From Pseudovibrio denitrificans JCM 12308 (lineage in GTDB: Bacteria; Pseudomonadota; Alphaproteobacteria; Rhizobiales; Stappiaceae), in the NCBI RefSeq assembly GCF_001310815.1, contig NZ_BAZK01000004.1, positions 186,001-250,000 of the forward strand: a DNA stretch of 64,000 nt, written 5' to 3'. Positions 17,944 to 28,690 of the stretch are shown one piece after another (position 1 is the stretch's first letter; each line of letters opens with the position of its first letter). The notes under the pieces were generated by a model. The model was not told the origin of the DNA, did no database searches, and worked only from the letters and a program-made list of their open reading frames with translations. The position numbers and the translations under genes are program-made.

Positions 17944-19059
17944 ATGACAGTTGCACGCTGGTTTTTCGCTTTACTGGCTATCACCGGTCTCGTCGGTGGA
18001 CTTGGCTACATTAAGTTTACTCAAATCACTGAGGCTATTGCACAAGCTGCTTTAATTCCGGAGCACTCTGAGGCAACAGAGGCAGTCTATCCGCAAAGTA
18101 CATTGTATGCACCTCAAACGCAGGTCATTGGTGAAGTTGTAGCGCCCAAGCAAGTTGAGCTACGTACCGAAATCTCTGGCCGAGTTGTAAACCTAGGGTT
18201 CAAACCCGGAGACTGGGTTGAGAAACATCAACTCCTCGTGCAGATGGATGTTTCGGAAGAAACAGCGGAATTGGCAGCAGCAGAAGCAGATGTAGAACTT
18301 GCCGCGATCAAGTTTGAAAGAGCTCAGAAACTTCGTTCTACTGGAAGTGGGAGCCAAAGCGCGCTTGATAATGCACGTGCCTTGCTGGATACGTCAAAAG
18401 CCAAAGTAGGTCAGATTAAAAGCCGGATCCTGAAAAAGACTATCAGAGCGCCTTTTGCAGGAAAGACAAACACAACTGTCTTATCTGTCGGGGAGTTCTT
18501 AGGTGTCAATGAGCTGATAACTCAAGTGGTAGGCGATACTGACGACATCTGGATAGACTTCAAATTGCCTCAACACCAAATGGAACTAGCCATCGGTGAT
18601 GAAGTTACGGCGATTGGAGCAGACGCTAAGCCGGTCACTGCTACTGTTATTCATCGTGATGCTGCAATATCTACAAGCACCAGAACGCGTGTTCATCGAG
18701 CCACTGTTTCTGTATCTGATCTGCAATTGATCCATGGTGCTTTTGTGGAGGTTCTCGTTCCAGCAGCCCCTGCAAAGGACTATAGCGCACTTCCCAGTTC
18801 TTCCATTCAGTCTGACAGCTACGGTCAGTTTGTCTATGCGCTTGCACAGGATGAACAGTCTGCTTATCGGGCAACACGTAAGGACATTGCTGATCTTCAA
18901 TACCTAGGTGAGACCGTTCTGATCGGCCAAGGCATTTCTCAGGGAGATCTTATCGCGACTGATGGTGGGTTTAAGTTGTCCCCTGGTATGCTTGTTGAGT
19001 TGATTACACCACAGACACAACAGCAAATTTCTTCTGCAATCTCTGCTGGCAAACACTAG
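17944..19059 (+). CDS. RND efflux periplasmic adaptor (membrane fusion protein)
   Basis: The adaptor links an inner-membrane RND pump to an outer-membrane channel. From ATG 17944 (371 residues), which follows the ribosome site AGAGAGAGAAAG, it has an N-terminal signal-anchor, a lipoyl half (VVNLGFKPGDWVEKHQLL), a short alpha-helical hairpin rich in Ala/Glu, the second lipoyl half (TIRAPFAGKTNTTVLSVGE), a beta-barrel and a membrane-proximal domain. An in-frame ATG at 17926 lies inside that ribosome site and is less likely. It starts 10 bases before the permease gene. No outer-membrane factor is in the window. Confidence 0.9.
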   Translation: MTVARWFFALLAITGLVGGLGYIKFTQITEAIAQAALIPEHSEATEAVYPQSTLYAPQTQVIGEVVAPKQVELRTEISGRVVNLGFKPGDWVEKHQLLVQMDVSEETAELAAAEADVELAAIKFERAQKLRSTGSGSQSALDNARALLDTSKAKVGQIKSRILKKTIRAPFAGKTNTTVLSVGEFLGVNELITQVVGDTDDIWIDFKLPQHQMELAIGDEVTAIGADAKPVTATVIHRDAAISTSTRTRVHRATVSVSDLQLIHGAFVEVLVPAAPAKDYSALPSSSIQSDSYGQFVYALAQDEQSAYRATRKDIADLQYLGETVLIGQGISQGDLIATDGGFKLSPGMLVELITPQTQQQISSAISAGKH

Positions 19060-19068
19060 GAGGGACGT

Positions 19069-22000
19069 ATGGATATCTTTGTTAAAAAGCCCGTCCTAGC
19101 GATCGTAATTTCACTCCTGTTTGTCTTGCTGGGATTGGTATCAGCGCTGCGTCTGCCTGTTGTGCAGTTTCCAGTTATAGAAAGCTCTGCCATCGAGATC
19201 ACTACCCGCTACACAGGTCTTGCCGCAAATGTTGTGCAAGGGTTTGTAACCGAGCCTGTTGAACGTGCAGCCATGAGCGTGCCGGGTGTGGACTATGTGG
19301 ATTCCAAGACGGTTGCAGGTCAGAGCACGGTGACAGCGTGGCTGAAGATCAATGAGGATCGTACAGCTGCACTGTCTGAGTTGACTGCAAACCTGAACAA
19401 GATCCGGTCTGATTTGCCGGCTGATGCTGAAGAGCCTGTCATCTCTCTTTTGCGCGCTGATCGGCCGTATGCCTCATTCTATCTTGATGTCTCCTCAGAT
19501 TACTGGAAACGCTTCGAGATTACAGACTATCTGACACGTAACGTCGTACCAGTGCTGTCTTCGATCGAGGGTGTTCAGCGCGCGAGAGTTGAAGGTGGGC
19601 GTGAGCCTGCACTCAGAATCTGGGTCGATCAGGTTCGATTAGCTGGTTACAATCTTTCCTCACAGGACCTGTCAACGCTCTTGCCTCAAACAATGTTGTT
19701 GCGGCGATCGGTGATGTCAAAGGCGAAGAGCAGCAGTTCAACATTATAAGCAACTCAAACCTGAAACTTGCTCAGGACTTTGAGGAGTTAGCGATCAAGG
19801 ATCTTGGTGGGTACACCCTCAAGCTCAAAGATGTTGCCCGTGTTGAGCTCGGTGAGCGGCCTGGTATTGTCGAAACACGTTCAAACTTTGATGAACGTGT
19901 ATTCCTCTCCGTCTGGCCTCTGCCAGGTGCAAATGAGATTGCCATTGGTGACACGCTTTATGAAAAGCTGGAGGAACTCAACGCCGGGTTTCCTGATGGC
20001 TTGCATGTCGGCATCGCATTCGACTCTACACTCGCAATGAGGGATTCCCTCTTTGAAATTGTGAAAACACTTGGTGAAACGGTCTTACTCGTCGGTCTCA
20101 TCGTACTCATCCTGATGGGCTCGTTCAGAGCTTCACTTGTCCCACTGACCGCAATTCCGGTCTCCTTACTGGGTAGTGTTGCTGTGATGTACGCCCTTGG
20201 CTTCACGCTTAACATTCTGACGATCCTCGCAATTGTCCTTTCCGTTGGTCTCGTGGTGGATGATGCGATTGTCGTCGTTGAGAATGTTGCGCGACATAGG
20301 CAGCAGGGCTTGTCGAAGTTTCAGGCTGCGCTGAAAAGTTCAAAAGAGCTGTTTTCACCGATCATCGCAATGACGCTGACGCTGGCGAGTGTTTTCTTGC
20401 CGATTGGTTTTGTTACCGGCTTGTCAGGGAGTCTGTTTCGGGAGTTTGCCTTTACGCTTGCTGCCGCAGTGCTTATCTCCGGCATTTTTGCTGTTACGCT
20501 TTCTCCAATCATGAGCGCCTATGTGGCCAGCCCACGTGGTATGGAGACACGGTTCGCAGCCTTCATAGGTCGCTTGTTTACTCGTGCCAGCAATTCTTAT
20601 GGCAACTTGCTCATCCGGTTGCTGAACTGGCGTGCACAAATACTGACCTTCAGTTTTGTCTTTGCACTTCTCATGATCCCGTTTTTCCTGTTTTCCGCCA
20701 AGGAGCTTGCGCCAATTGAAGATCAGGGGAACATCAACTTTATCGTGCAAGCCCCTCCTGGAAGTACTCTGCCTGCAGTTTCCGAAAACTTGAAACCGGC
20801 AATTGAAGCTGGAAAGCGTGTCGAAGGTGCAGGTGAAATTTGGCAGGTTCTGACAGCGAATGGTGGTTTTGGTGGCATCCAGCTTAGCGACTTCTTTGAG
20901 AGAGAGCAGAGCGTGCAAGAAATACTGCCAGGACTATTCTATGAGCTCTCTCAGGTTTCAGGACTGAAAGTGCTGCCTTTGCTGCTGCCTCCGCTGCCAA
21001 CTGCTGGTCAGTTTGACGTTGAGTTGGTGATCAAAGGACCTGACAGCTACGAAAACATGCTGAACTATGGCTACCAGCTTGTTGGAGAAGCCTATCAAAG
21101 CGGCATGTTTATGTATGCTGACACTGATCTGAAAATTGATCGACCACTTGTTAAGCTGAAACTCAATCACACAAGAATAGCTGATCTGGGCCTGACTTCG
21201 AAAGACGTCAGTGATCAGTTATCTTTCATGCTGTCGGATCAATATCTCAACCGTTTTGATGCTGACGGTAAGGCTTATGTTGTTGTGCCAATGGTTGAGA
21301 AGGATGCCCGTTTGGCACCTGATCAGATCATGAACCTGCAGATCAAAGGGCCTGAGAGCACTTACATTCCTTTGTCTTCCATTGCTTCTTTGGAAGTTGC
21401 TGCAGTGCCGAGGACACTCGGAAAGTTCAACCAGCAACGTTCTTTCAGGATACTCGGATCTGTGGTTCCAGGAACCACTAAAGCGCAAGCACTGGAGTTT
21501 ATGGAGCAGAAAGCCAAGCAAATTCTCCCGGCTGGATACTCTCTGGATTACGCTGGCATATCCCGGCAAATTAAGCAGGAAGGCAACAGTCTGATGTTTG
21601 TCCTTCTGGCTTCTATCGCGGTTGTCTATCTGGCTTTGAGCGTGCAGTTCAACAGCTTCAGGACTCCACTCATTGTTGTTGTCGGCTCTGTGCCATTGGC
21701 TTTGTCTGCAGCCCTTTTGTTCACCTTCTTGGGGTTCACCTCGGTGAACATCTACTCACAAATTGGAGTGATCACACTTGTTGGGCTGGTTGCTAAGAAC
21801 GCAATTTTGATTGTTGAATTTGCAAACGTTCTTGTCGAGCAAGGAAAGGATCTGACAACAGCGATCATTGAATCTGCAAAGACCAGACTGCGCCCTGTTA
21901 TCATGACAACAGCAGCGACAGTTTTAGGTCATTTTCCTCTGGTGCTCGTTACTGGACCGGGTGCAGAAGCCCGCAACAGTATCGGGATAATTCTGGTGGC

Positions 22001-22118
22001 AGGTATGGTTATCGGTACGATGTTTACACTGATAACGCTGCCTTACATTTATCTACTTTTCGCACCCAAACACTCAGCCTCGGTTGATGCTGAACGAAAC
22101 GAGCAGGTCGCTGTTTAA
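19069..22118 (+). CDS. RND efflux permease (frameshifted)
   Basis: A proton-driven inner-membrane transporter of the AcrB/HAE-like type. It shows the N-terminal FVKKPVLAIVISLLFVLLG helix, porter-domain motifs (EPVERAAMSVPGVDYVDSKT) and TM4 with the proton-relay acidic pair (GLVVDDAIVVVENVARH). Near 19671 one base, probably a G, is missing: the first 226 codons end in a false tail, and in the next frame VNALASNNVVAAIGDVKGEE continues the porter domain without a gap. The corrected product is about 1016 residues, the normal size. Drug or metabolite substrates cannot be predicted. Confidence 0.88.
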
Positions 22119-22136
22119 GGCAAGCTGATGAAACGT

Positions 22137-22688
22137 TTAGGATGGGGTGTCGTTTCTGAACACTCCATCCAGATCATCCCAAACCTCGTCCCAATCATCT
22201 TCAGAAAGCGGTGTCAGCTGCATCGAATGAATGACAATCATCGCTTCGCTAACAAGCAGGCGGAGACGTTCAAGGCGCTTCTGCTTGTCTTCAGAAGGTA
22301 TCAAACTCAGCTTGTCCGCCATCCATTCATGAGAGGCTTCACGGTGCGCCTGTGTTTGCATGGTCAAAATCATCATGGCTGACATTTGCTGAGGTTGTTG
22401 CTTATGCTGCAATCGGGAGGCTGCAAGAAAAACATCCAGATCGCTGATGTCACTGCGCGCGCGAGAACGTACCTCTTGCTTATAGCGCTCAAGATCTTCA
22501 TCCCACCGGTCAAATAGTGCATCAATCAGCTGAGCCCGAGTGCCAAAGTTAGACTGAATCCCACCACGAGAAACCCCAGCTTCTGCTGCTACTGTGCCAA
22601 TAGAAAGCGCGTGAGCCCCCTGGTTCTGAATAACCCTCTCAGCAGCATTCAGAAGTTCATTCCTATCAAGCTTTTGATACCGCGACAT
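22137..22688 (-). CDS. TetR-family transcriptional regulator
   Basis: About 183 residues from the ATG at 22688 (MSRYQKLDR). The N-terminal helix-turn-helix is clear (TVAAEAGVSRGGIQSNFGTRAQL, shown here in part by AGVSRGGIQSNFG), and the C-terminal ligand-binding part is helical with DUF-like QTQAHREASHEWM. An earlier in-frame start at 22793 adds a poorly conserved hydrophobic leader and is rejected. It is convergent with the RND permease and probably represses that efflux operon through the palindromes at 17628 and 17886; this is inference from position and operator type. Confidence 0.85.
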   Translation of the reverse strand: MSRYQKLDRNELLNAAERVIQNQGAHALSIGTVAAEAGVSRGGIQSNFGTRAQLIDALFDRWDEDLERYKQEVRSRARSDISDLDVFLAASRLQHKQQPQQMSAMMILTMQTQAHREASHEWMADKLSLIPSEDKQKRLERLRLLVSEAMIVIHSMQLTPLSEDDWDEVWDDLDGVFRNDTPS

Positions 22689-22797
22689 TCCAATCTCAAC
22701 AAACAGAACAGACCCTAAAAGTACTCTCTCTATATATGCACCAGTTTCCGGCTCGAAGCAAAATTGAAAGACGATGAACATCTTAAAGGTCATACTC

Positions 22798-24231
22798 TCA
22801 CCGCCGACTCTTACGCGTGAGAATAGCTGCTCTTTTAAAAAACTCCGGGTCCCAGTCTGTGATGGAGGTTTCTTCTACGGCGGATTGGAGGCGGAGGGTT
22901 TGGTCGGAGACGAGGGCGGAGAAGCCGGAGAGGGCGAGGTCTTCCAGCATTGCCAGTTCCATGAAGGCTTTTTGGCGGGGGGAGCGTTGGGATTTGTACT
23001 CGCCGTTCCATTTGGTTGCGAGTTTGGGATTGCTGACGAAGTCGGTCAGGCCTTTTTGCTCCTGCGGTGTGCTTAGTAGTTCGGGCGTATCGCTGTTCAG
23101 GGGCTTTGAGTTGAGCCATTCGGCTGTTTCTCCTTCGATGAAGGGCGTTCCATCATCAAAACACAGCTCACGCAACTCTGGGACACGACTAACAAAACTC
23201 TGAGTGCTTTCAGTTATCGCGTTTGCGACCTGGTTGTGATCGGCTTTGAGTGCCAATTGTGCGGCGAGATACTGGCCTTCAATCCAAAAGGGCATGGAGA
23301 AAAGTGTCGTTTCTAACTGGTGAATGATCGAAATATCTGGCGTGCCTTGCTTTAAGGCATCCCTATACTTGTCGCAGGTATCGATAGATATTGCCGGGAT
23401 AATGGTTCGTGGTTCTGAGGTGATTTGGGGAGCGCCTGTTATCTCTTGCCAACAGGCGTGGCGTCGGAGTTGGTAGATAAAAGGTAGGGATGGGTCTTGC
23501 TTAAAAATGAGTGTGCAGATCTCAGCTGTGAGGCGCTTAAAGGAACGAGCATCCATCGCTGGCGATGAGCCGATGCTTCCGGCACTTGTTGAATCTGCAG
23601 GGGTGCCAGAACTGGCGGATTTGCGTGCTTGCTCGTTCTCTTGCTGTTTTTTCTCTAGCTCTATGCGTTCTTGAAGGACACGAAAATCTTTTACCAATCC
23701 ATGTTCAAGCAAGAGCTCGTTTTTGATCAGCCGGGCAAGGCTTTCCTCAAGTTTATCCGCTTCTGATCCGGGTTTGCCCGGCAAACTATCCAGACTGAAA
23801 AGACCGCAAATACGCCTGAGGATGAGCTCAAACCTGCGATCTTCTTTGGGATGAAGTTCTGCCTTGGGTGTTGTTAAGCACGCATCGAGCGCTCTGATAC
23901 AACTGGCCACCGCACCACGTGTTTTCCGTGTCATTCTTGCCAGCAGGAGTGCTTCGAAAACGGCCAAACTCTTTTGCGTGTTTTGCAACAGCTTGAGGGC
24001 TTCTCGCTCCACCAGGCTCCAATCGATCGAGCCATGGGAGAGTGTGCCGCGCTTCATTAACTCGTCACTTACGGCATCGAAATCCGGGTGATCTTCAATA
24101 TCATCTTCAAACCCTTCTGAGATAGGCGAAAGGACTGCCTTTGCCAGATCATCGTAGGATGTCACGAAGATGGAAGAAGCAGCCGGAGCTGCCTCTTCGG
24201 AGTTTGCATCTTTTGTGGTCATAGGCATCAC
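22798..24231 (-). CDS. tssA: T6SS protein TssA (ImpA/VasJ type)
   Basis: TssA caps and primes T6SS sheath assembly at the baseplate. The 477-residue product has an ImpA-type N-terminal domain (IDWSLVEREALKLLQNTQKS and following helices, about 70-150), a charged linker (about 190-225) and a VasJ-like C-terminal domain with VPELRELCFDDGTPFIEGET. The ATG overlaps the tssM stop, so tssM and tssA form a minus-strand unit divergent from tssB. The TetR gene lies downstream in the same direction. Confidence 0.85.
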   Translation of the reverse strand: MMPMTTKDANSEEAAPAASSIFVTSYDDLAKAVLSPISEGFEDDIEDHPDFDAVSDELMKRGTLSHGSIDWSLVEREALKLLQNTQKSLAVFEALLLARMTRKTRGAVASCIRALDACLTTPKAELHPKEDRRFELILRRICGLFSLDSLPGKPGSEADKLEESLARLIKNELLLEHGLVKDFRVLQERIELEKKQQENEQARKSASSGTPADSTSAGSIGSSPAMDARSFKRLTAEICTLIFKQDPSLPFIYQLRRHACWQEITGAPQITSEPRTIIPAISIDTCDKYRDALKQGTPDISIIHQLETTLFSMPFWIEGQYLAAQLALKADHNQVANAITESTQSFVSRVPELRELCFDDGTPFIEGETAEWLNSKPLNSDTPELLSTPQEQKGLTDFVSNPKLATKWNGEYKSQRSPRQKAFMELAMLEDLALSGFSALVSDQTLRLQSAVEETSITDWDPEFFKRAAILTRKSRR

Positions 24232-27200
24232 ATCTTTGCTGGCAGGATAAGGCCGGAGAGCGGCTGCTTGCGTGCCAGTGAACTGGCTCCTTTATGAAGC
24301 AAGGAGTATGTTGCTTTCTGCCCGTTGAAGCTGAATTCGATCAGCGCGCCATTGCTATCAAAGCCTTTTGTCGTGGCAAAATCCAGCAGTCGGAAGCCTG
24401 ACCACGGCCCCTTAAAAGTGGTGGTGTGTGGACGACCACGACCCGCAGGGAAGACCGACAGACTGCTTTCAGCTTCATTCGTGAGAACATTCGGCCAGAT
24501 TACCCGGATCGGGCGACGTGGACCGTGGGAGTAGGAGATGATCTGCCCTTCAATGTTCATAACCGCACGGCGGAGTTTTGCGGAAAGAGAGACTGGCTGG
24601 ATGTTGTACTCCACACCGATCAGACCTTCTGAGTTAAAGTAGCTTCTGCGCAGATCTAAGATGATCTTGAGATTATCCTGAAAATCCTTAGCGATGGCGA
24701 GATGGCGACCATCGATGGTTTTGGGCTCGCCCGTTGCCTCATCAACAAACACGATCAAGTTCTTTTTGTAGAACGTTTCGATCTTGCCACCAGGGCCGAA
24801 GAAGCTTTCAAACTCTTCAAGAGGGATCTCTTGCTCTGCCTGCTTGTTGAAAGGATAGAGCTGCGCATAGTTGAGGTTATAATCTGCATAGATTTCCTCG
24901 TTCCAGCTGCGTTGCAGTTCTTTCTTGGCTTCTTGCAGCAATACCTTCCAGCTTTGATCGGCCAGTTTTGCGAAGAAGCGATTGAGTGGGCTGGGAAGAT
25001 CAACGCCGATGCGTTTGAGTGTGTAGATTGGGTCTTCGCCCTGAAGATCAATTCTGGCTTTGGCACGTGCCAATGCAACTTCGCCAGATCGTTCTCCAGC
25101 TTGGCGGATGTCTTTCAGATACTCATAAAGAGTATTAAGGGCCGCATCGAGATCTTCCAGATAAGCCTTCTCACCTTCTTCAGCTTCCACCAATCCATTG
25201 AGATTGGAAAAGGCGCGGCGAACGCGGAGGCCCTGTTCTCTGTAGATGTCGAAGGGCAGCTCAGAATTGACGGCTTGTTCGGCATTAAGCTCAATGAGCT
25301 TACTCTCGTAGATTTCTGTTTCACTCTTAACCCGGTTAATGAGCCGATTAAGAGGTCTGTCTGGCCCAGTTAGTGTTTCCAGAATATCTACGGCGTGATC
25401 CAGGTTTCTGAAGTCCGTAATTTCCAAACGGTTTAGAGCGTCATTCCAGTTGGAGATGTAGTTCGTTGCATAGCGGGATGCGATTTTGCGACGGAACTCT
25501 TTTAGGTCAGCTTGGGAATATTCCACGGTGTCCCGCTCATCGGCCACCCAGGCATCCTCTACGGCGACGACGGACAGGCCATCATTCATTTTGACGAAGT
25601 AGTCGAGATAAGCATCTTTTGTGAAAAACTGCTTTACCCCAATTGGTTGGTCGTCATGAGTGGTGTTGCCGGTTCCGCTGAAAACGATGTTGTATGCTGG
25701 CCCGATGTCGTTTCTGAAGTTCACGGGTGAAGCCAGCTGTCTGTCACTCACTTGCTCGATATTGCGGTAGAGTCGCAGGTCTCGCGGTACTTCTCTCAGA
25801 TCTCTTTGGGAGGTCTTGACCAGTTTTTTGTCCAGCTTCGCTTCTAGCCCGGCAGTTTCGATGGCAAAGACAAGGTGATCGCGTAGCGCTTTTTGCAGCT
25901 TAAGATCGCCTTCAAACTGCTCCTGCCATTTCTGTTCCATCCAGGATTTGACGAGAAGCTCATTTCGCCGGGAAGCATCGCCCAACATTAGGTAGACGCG
26001 TAACGCTTCCAGCCGTTCATTGCTGTCTTTGCTGGTTTCATCATTCCCAAGAGCTGCAATTTCGTTTCGAACATATGCTGCAACCTCTGGCAGGAAATAG
26101 CGGGCCAACATATCAACGTAAGCTTTTTCAACTTCCGGGCCGATCTTATAGCCTGATAAAGTGAGAGTTGGGATACAAGCCAGTTTCTCTCGCGATAATT
26201 GCCAAAGATGTCGCTTGCAGATGTGAGTGCGCCGAGAGGACGGATGTAGTTCTGTCCAGAGGCGTTCAGGTTCTTGTCAGGGCCTTGCTGGAACAGCTCT
26301 TCAAAGCTCTCTGTGATATTGACGACTTCATCTGCCCGTGCCCGACTATTTTCATAGCCGACCCAATAGGTGCTGAAAAAACCAACATAAAGAAGAGAAG
26401 CGGTAAGGCCTGATCCGACGAGAGCGAAGCGTTTGGCACGTTCAATCTTTATGTTGTCGCCTGCAAGGCCAGCTTCTTTGAACACCACCTGGTCAAAGAG
26501 TGAAGCAGAGAAGTACTGTTTGGATGGGCCACTATGAATGGGCAGGATTGGTGCTGCGATCTCATATTTCTGCGAAGTTGCCAGTAAAACCGGATTGGTG
26601 GGAATGGCCTCCTGACGTGCAGAGGAAAAGAAGATACCGCGGATATGAGGAGCAGTTGAAAACTTGTCCTGATGGAGGGCTTTCCCCAGAAAAGAGCTCA
26701 GTATGTTGCTCAGGCCAGCCATTTCGCGCGTGAATAAGTATAACTGGCGTCTTTGATGCGCCGACCGCATTTCAGAAAGTCGGTCGACAACTGTGCTGTT
26801 GAGGTCATCAAGAAACTTGGCAAAGGCTGAATTGAACTCGTCCAACCACTTATCCTGATCACGGCCATCGTGAAGATCAAATGTAAAGCCGAACGGTTTT
26901 GTTCTTTCGGCAGCAGCCAGACATCCAATGAACTCATGGAAGCCATCAATCAGATCAAACTTTGTAAGGACCACGTGTACGGTGTAACGAGTGCCGAGCA
27001 CTTCCGTCATTTCGCTCAGGCGAGCGTGAACAAGGGCAGCTTTCGTTGTTCGTTCTTGTGAGCTGAGTGAGAGCAGTTCGGAGAGATCCAGACACAATAC
27101 GACGCCATTGATCGGTCTGCGTGGCCGGTTATCCCGCAAAAGCTTTAGGAAACGACGCCATAAACCGGAGTAATGCGTTTCTTTAGAGTCTGGTTGCTGG

Positions 27201-27814
27201 CCGTTTACATGTTCAACGAACTGGCCTGCGACATCAAAGAGAACAGCTTCATCAGTTACCCAGCAATCGACGTCCTTGGTTGGTTGAACGTGTTTTGCAT
27301 CTTCCTGAGAGAATAGGTGGGCGAGCGGGAACTTTAAGTTCGATTCAACGATTAGGGATGTCTTACCTGAACTGGGAGAGCCCAATACGACGAACCAGGG
27401 AAGTGCGTAGAGGTTCTTTCCTTTCTTCCGTTCACCCTTGCCTGCCCAGTTTCTGCTGATTGTTTGGAGTGCCTGTGTGAAGCCGCGTTCAAACTCATTC
27501 AGATAGGATAGATCAGGTGTCTTTGGCTTTTCTTTTTTGTCTTTATTTTTACTTAAATCAATCTTTTTCTTCTTTATGCTTACATAAACTAAGTTACTCA
27601 CGCCCCAAATGACAGAAAATATGGCCATTGCTACTGTCGCATAGATTAATTTTCTTTCGTCTGTTGGTGCGAAAGAGAAGATCGTGTCCCTGAATAAAAA
27701 TATGCTTAAAAATAGTAAAATTAGAAATGTTAGGCTGATAAATATATATGACGTAGTTAATTTAATAATCGATAATAGTATTGATTTGATTATTGAAAGA
27801 GATCTAGCCATCAC
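24228..27814 (-). CDS. tssM: T6SS inner-membrane protein TssM/IcmF (frameshifted)
   Basis: TssM is the large inner-membrane subunit of the trans-envelope complex with TssL and TssJ. The N-terminal part has two membrane helices, a Walker A motif GSPSSGKTS and an IcmF GTPase-like domain, then a third helix near residue 455. The periplasmic part follows in another frame. One G is missing near 26152: restoring it gives LYQGYKIGPEVEKAYVDMLA across the junction, a classic IcmF motif. The corrected product is about 1195 residues, as expected. It is divergent from tssB across an AT-rich gap and overlaps tssA by four bases. Confidence 0.92.
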
Positions 27815-28084
27815 TACGCTTCTCTGATTGGTGTTAATAGGCGCGAATCACGTGTTGTGTTTGAATAATCTATTTGTTTCAGAATATTTACTTTGCTAAT
27901 CAATATGACTAAAGTCTAATAATGCAACTTTTACTTTTCTGTTGTCGATCGTTTTTCTTTCCGATAGGCCTAAAGAAAATTTAGAGTCGAATTGACGCTA
28001 AAGTGTTTAATTTTAGATTTGAGTATAATCTTAGGTAAATCCTAAGTTGTTTTCTGATTTTCTAAGAAGAGATGGGGAAGTTCT
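27815..28084. promoter_or_regulatory. AT-rich divergent promoter region tssM / tssB
   Basis: This 270-base gap separates the two divergent halves of the T6SS cluster and is visibly AT-rich. A good -10 hexamer TATAAT lies at 28024-28029 for the tssB side, followed by the small palindrome CTTAGG-N5-CCTAAG (28030-28046). No sigma54 motif is visible here, unlike before hcp. Confidence 0.45.
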
Positions 28085-28594
28085 ATGGCTGGCAAGGAAG
28101 GTTCTGTTGCGCCAAAAGAGCGAATTAATATTCGTTATGTTCCGGCAACTGGTGATCAGCAGGAAGAAGTTGAACTGCCGCTGCGTCTAGTCATGCTGGG
28201 TGATTACAACGGTAAAGAAGATGACACGCCTCTTGAAGACCGCGAGCTGCTTTCCGTCGATAAAAATACCTTTGCATCGGTTATGAAAGAAGCTGGTCTG
28301 GAGCGTGAGCTGACAGTTAAAAATACCCTTGTTGAAGATGAGGATGCGCAGCTGGCCGTCAACTTGAAGTTTGAAGGCCTGAAGGACTTTGAGCCAGACT
28401 CCATTGTTAAACAAGTGCCTGAACTTAAAAAGCTAATTGATCTTCGTGAAGCGCTGGTTGCTTTGAAAGGGCCGCTTGGAAACATACCGGCATTCCGTAA
28501 CCGGCTCGAGCAGATTTTGCAGGACAAAGAGCAAAGGGAAAAGCTTTTGTCAGAGCTGGATGCAGTCGTGTCTTCTCAGGAAGAAACCAGCTGA
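28085..28594 (+). CDS. tssB: T6SS sheath small subunit TssB/VipA
   Basis: TssB pairs with TssC to form the contractile sheath around the Hcp tube. The 169 residues include the family signature RINIRYVPATGD near the N-terminus, LPLRLVMLGDYNG, and the C-terminal helix LVALKGPLGNIPAFRNRLEQI. The length is typical. The ATG follows a GGGGAAG ribosome site. It opens the plus-strand T6SS operon. Confidence 0.96.
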   Translation: MAGKEGSVAPKERINIRYVPATGDQQEEVELPLRLVMLGDYNGKEDDTPLEDRELLSVDKNTFASVMKEAGLERELTVKNTLVEDEDAQLAVNLKFEGLKDFEPDSIVKQVPELKKLIDLREALVALKGPLGNIPAFRNRLEQILQDKEQREKLLSELDAVVSSQEETS

Positions 28595-28690
28595 TTTCGA
28601 GCTGTTGCAAGTAAAATTTCTGTAAAGCTGCGGAGCTCCATAGTTTTGATCCGCAAGTACTTTTCTAATTAAAAACATGGATATGATGAC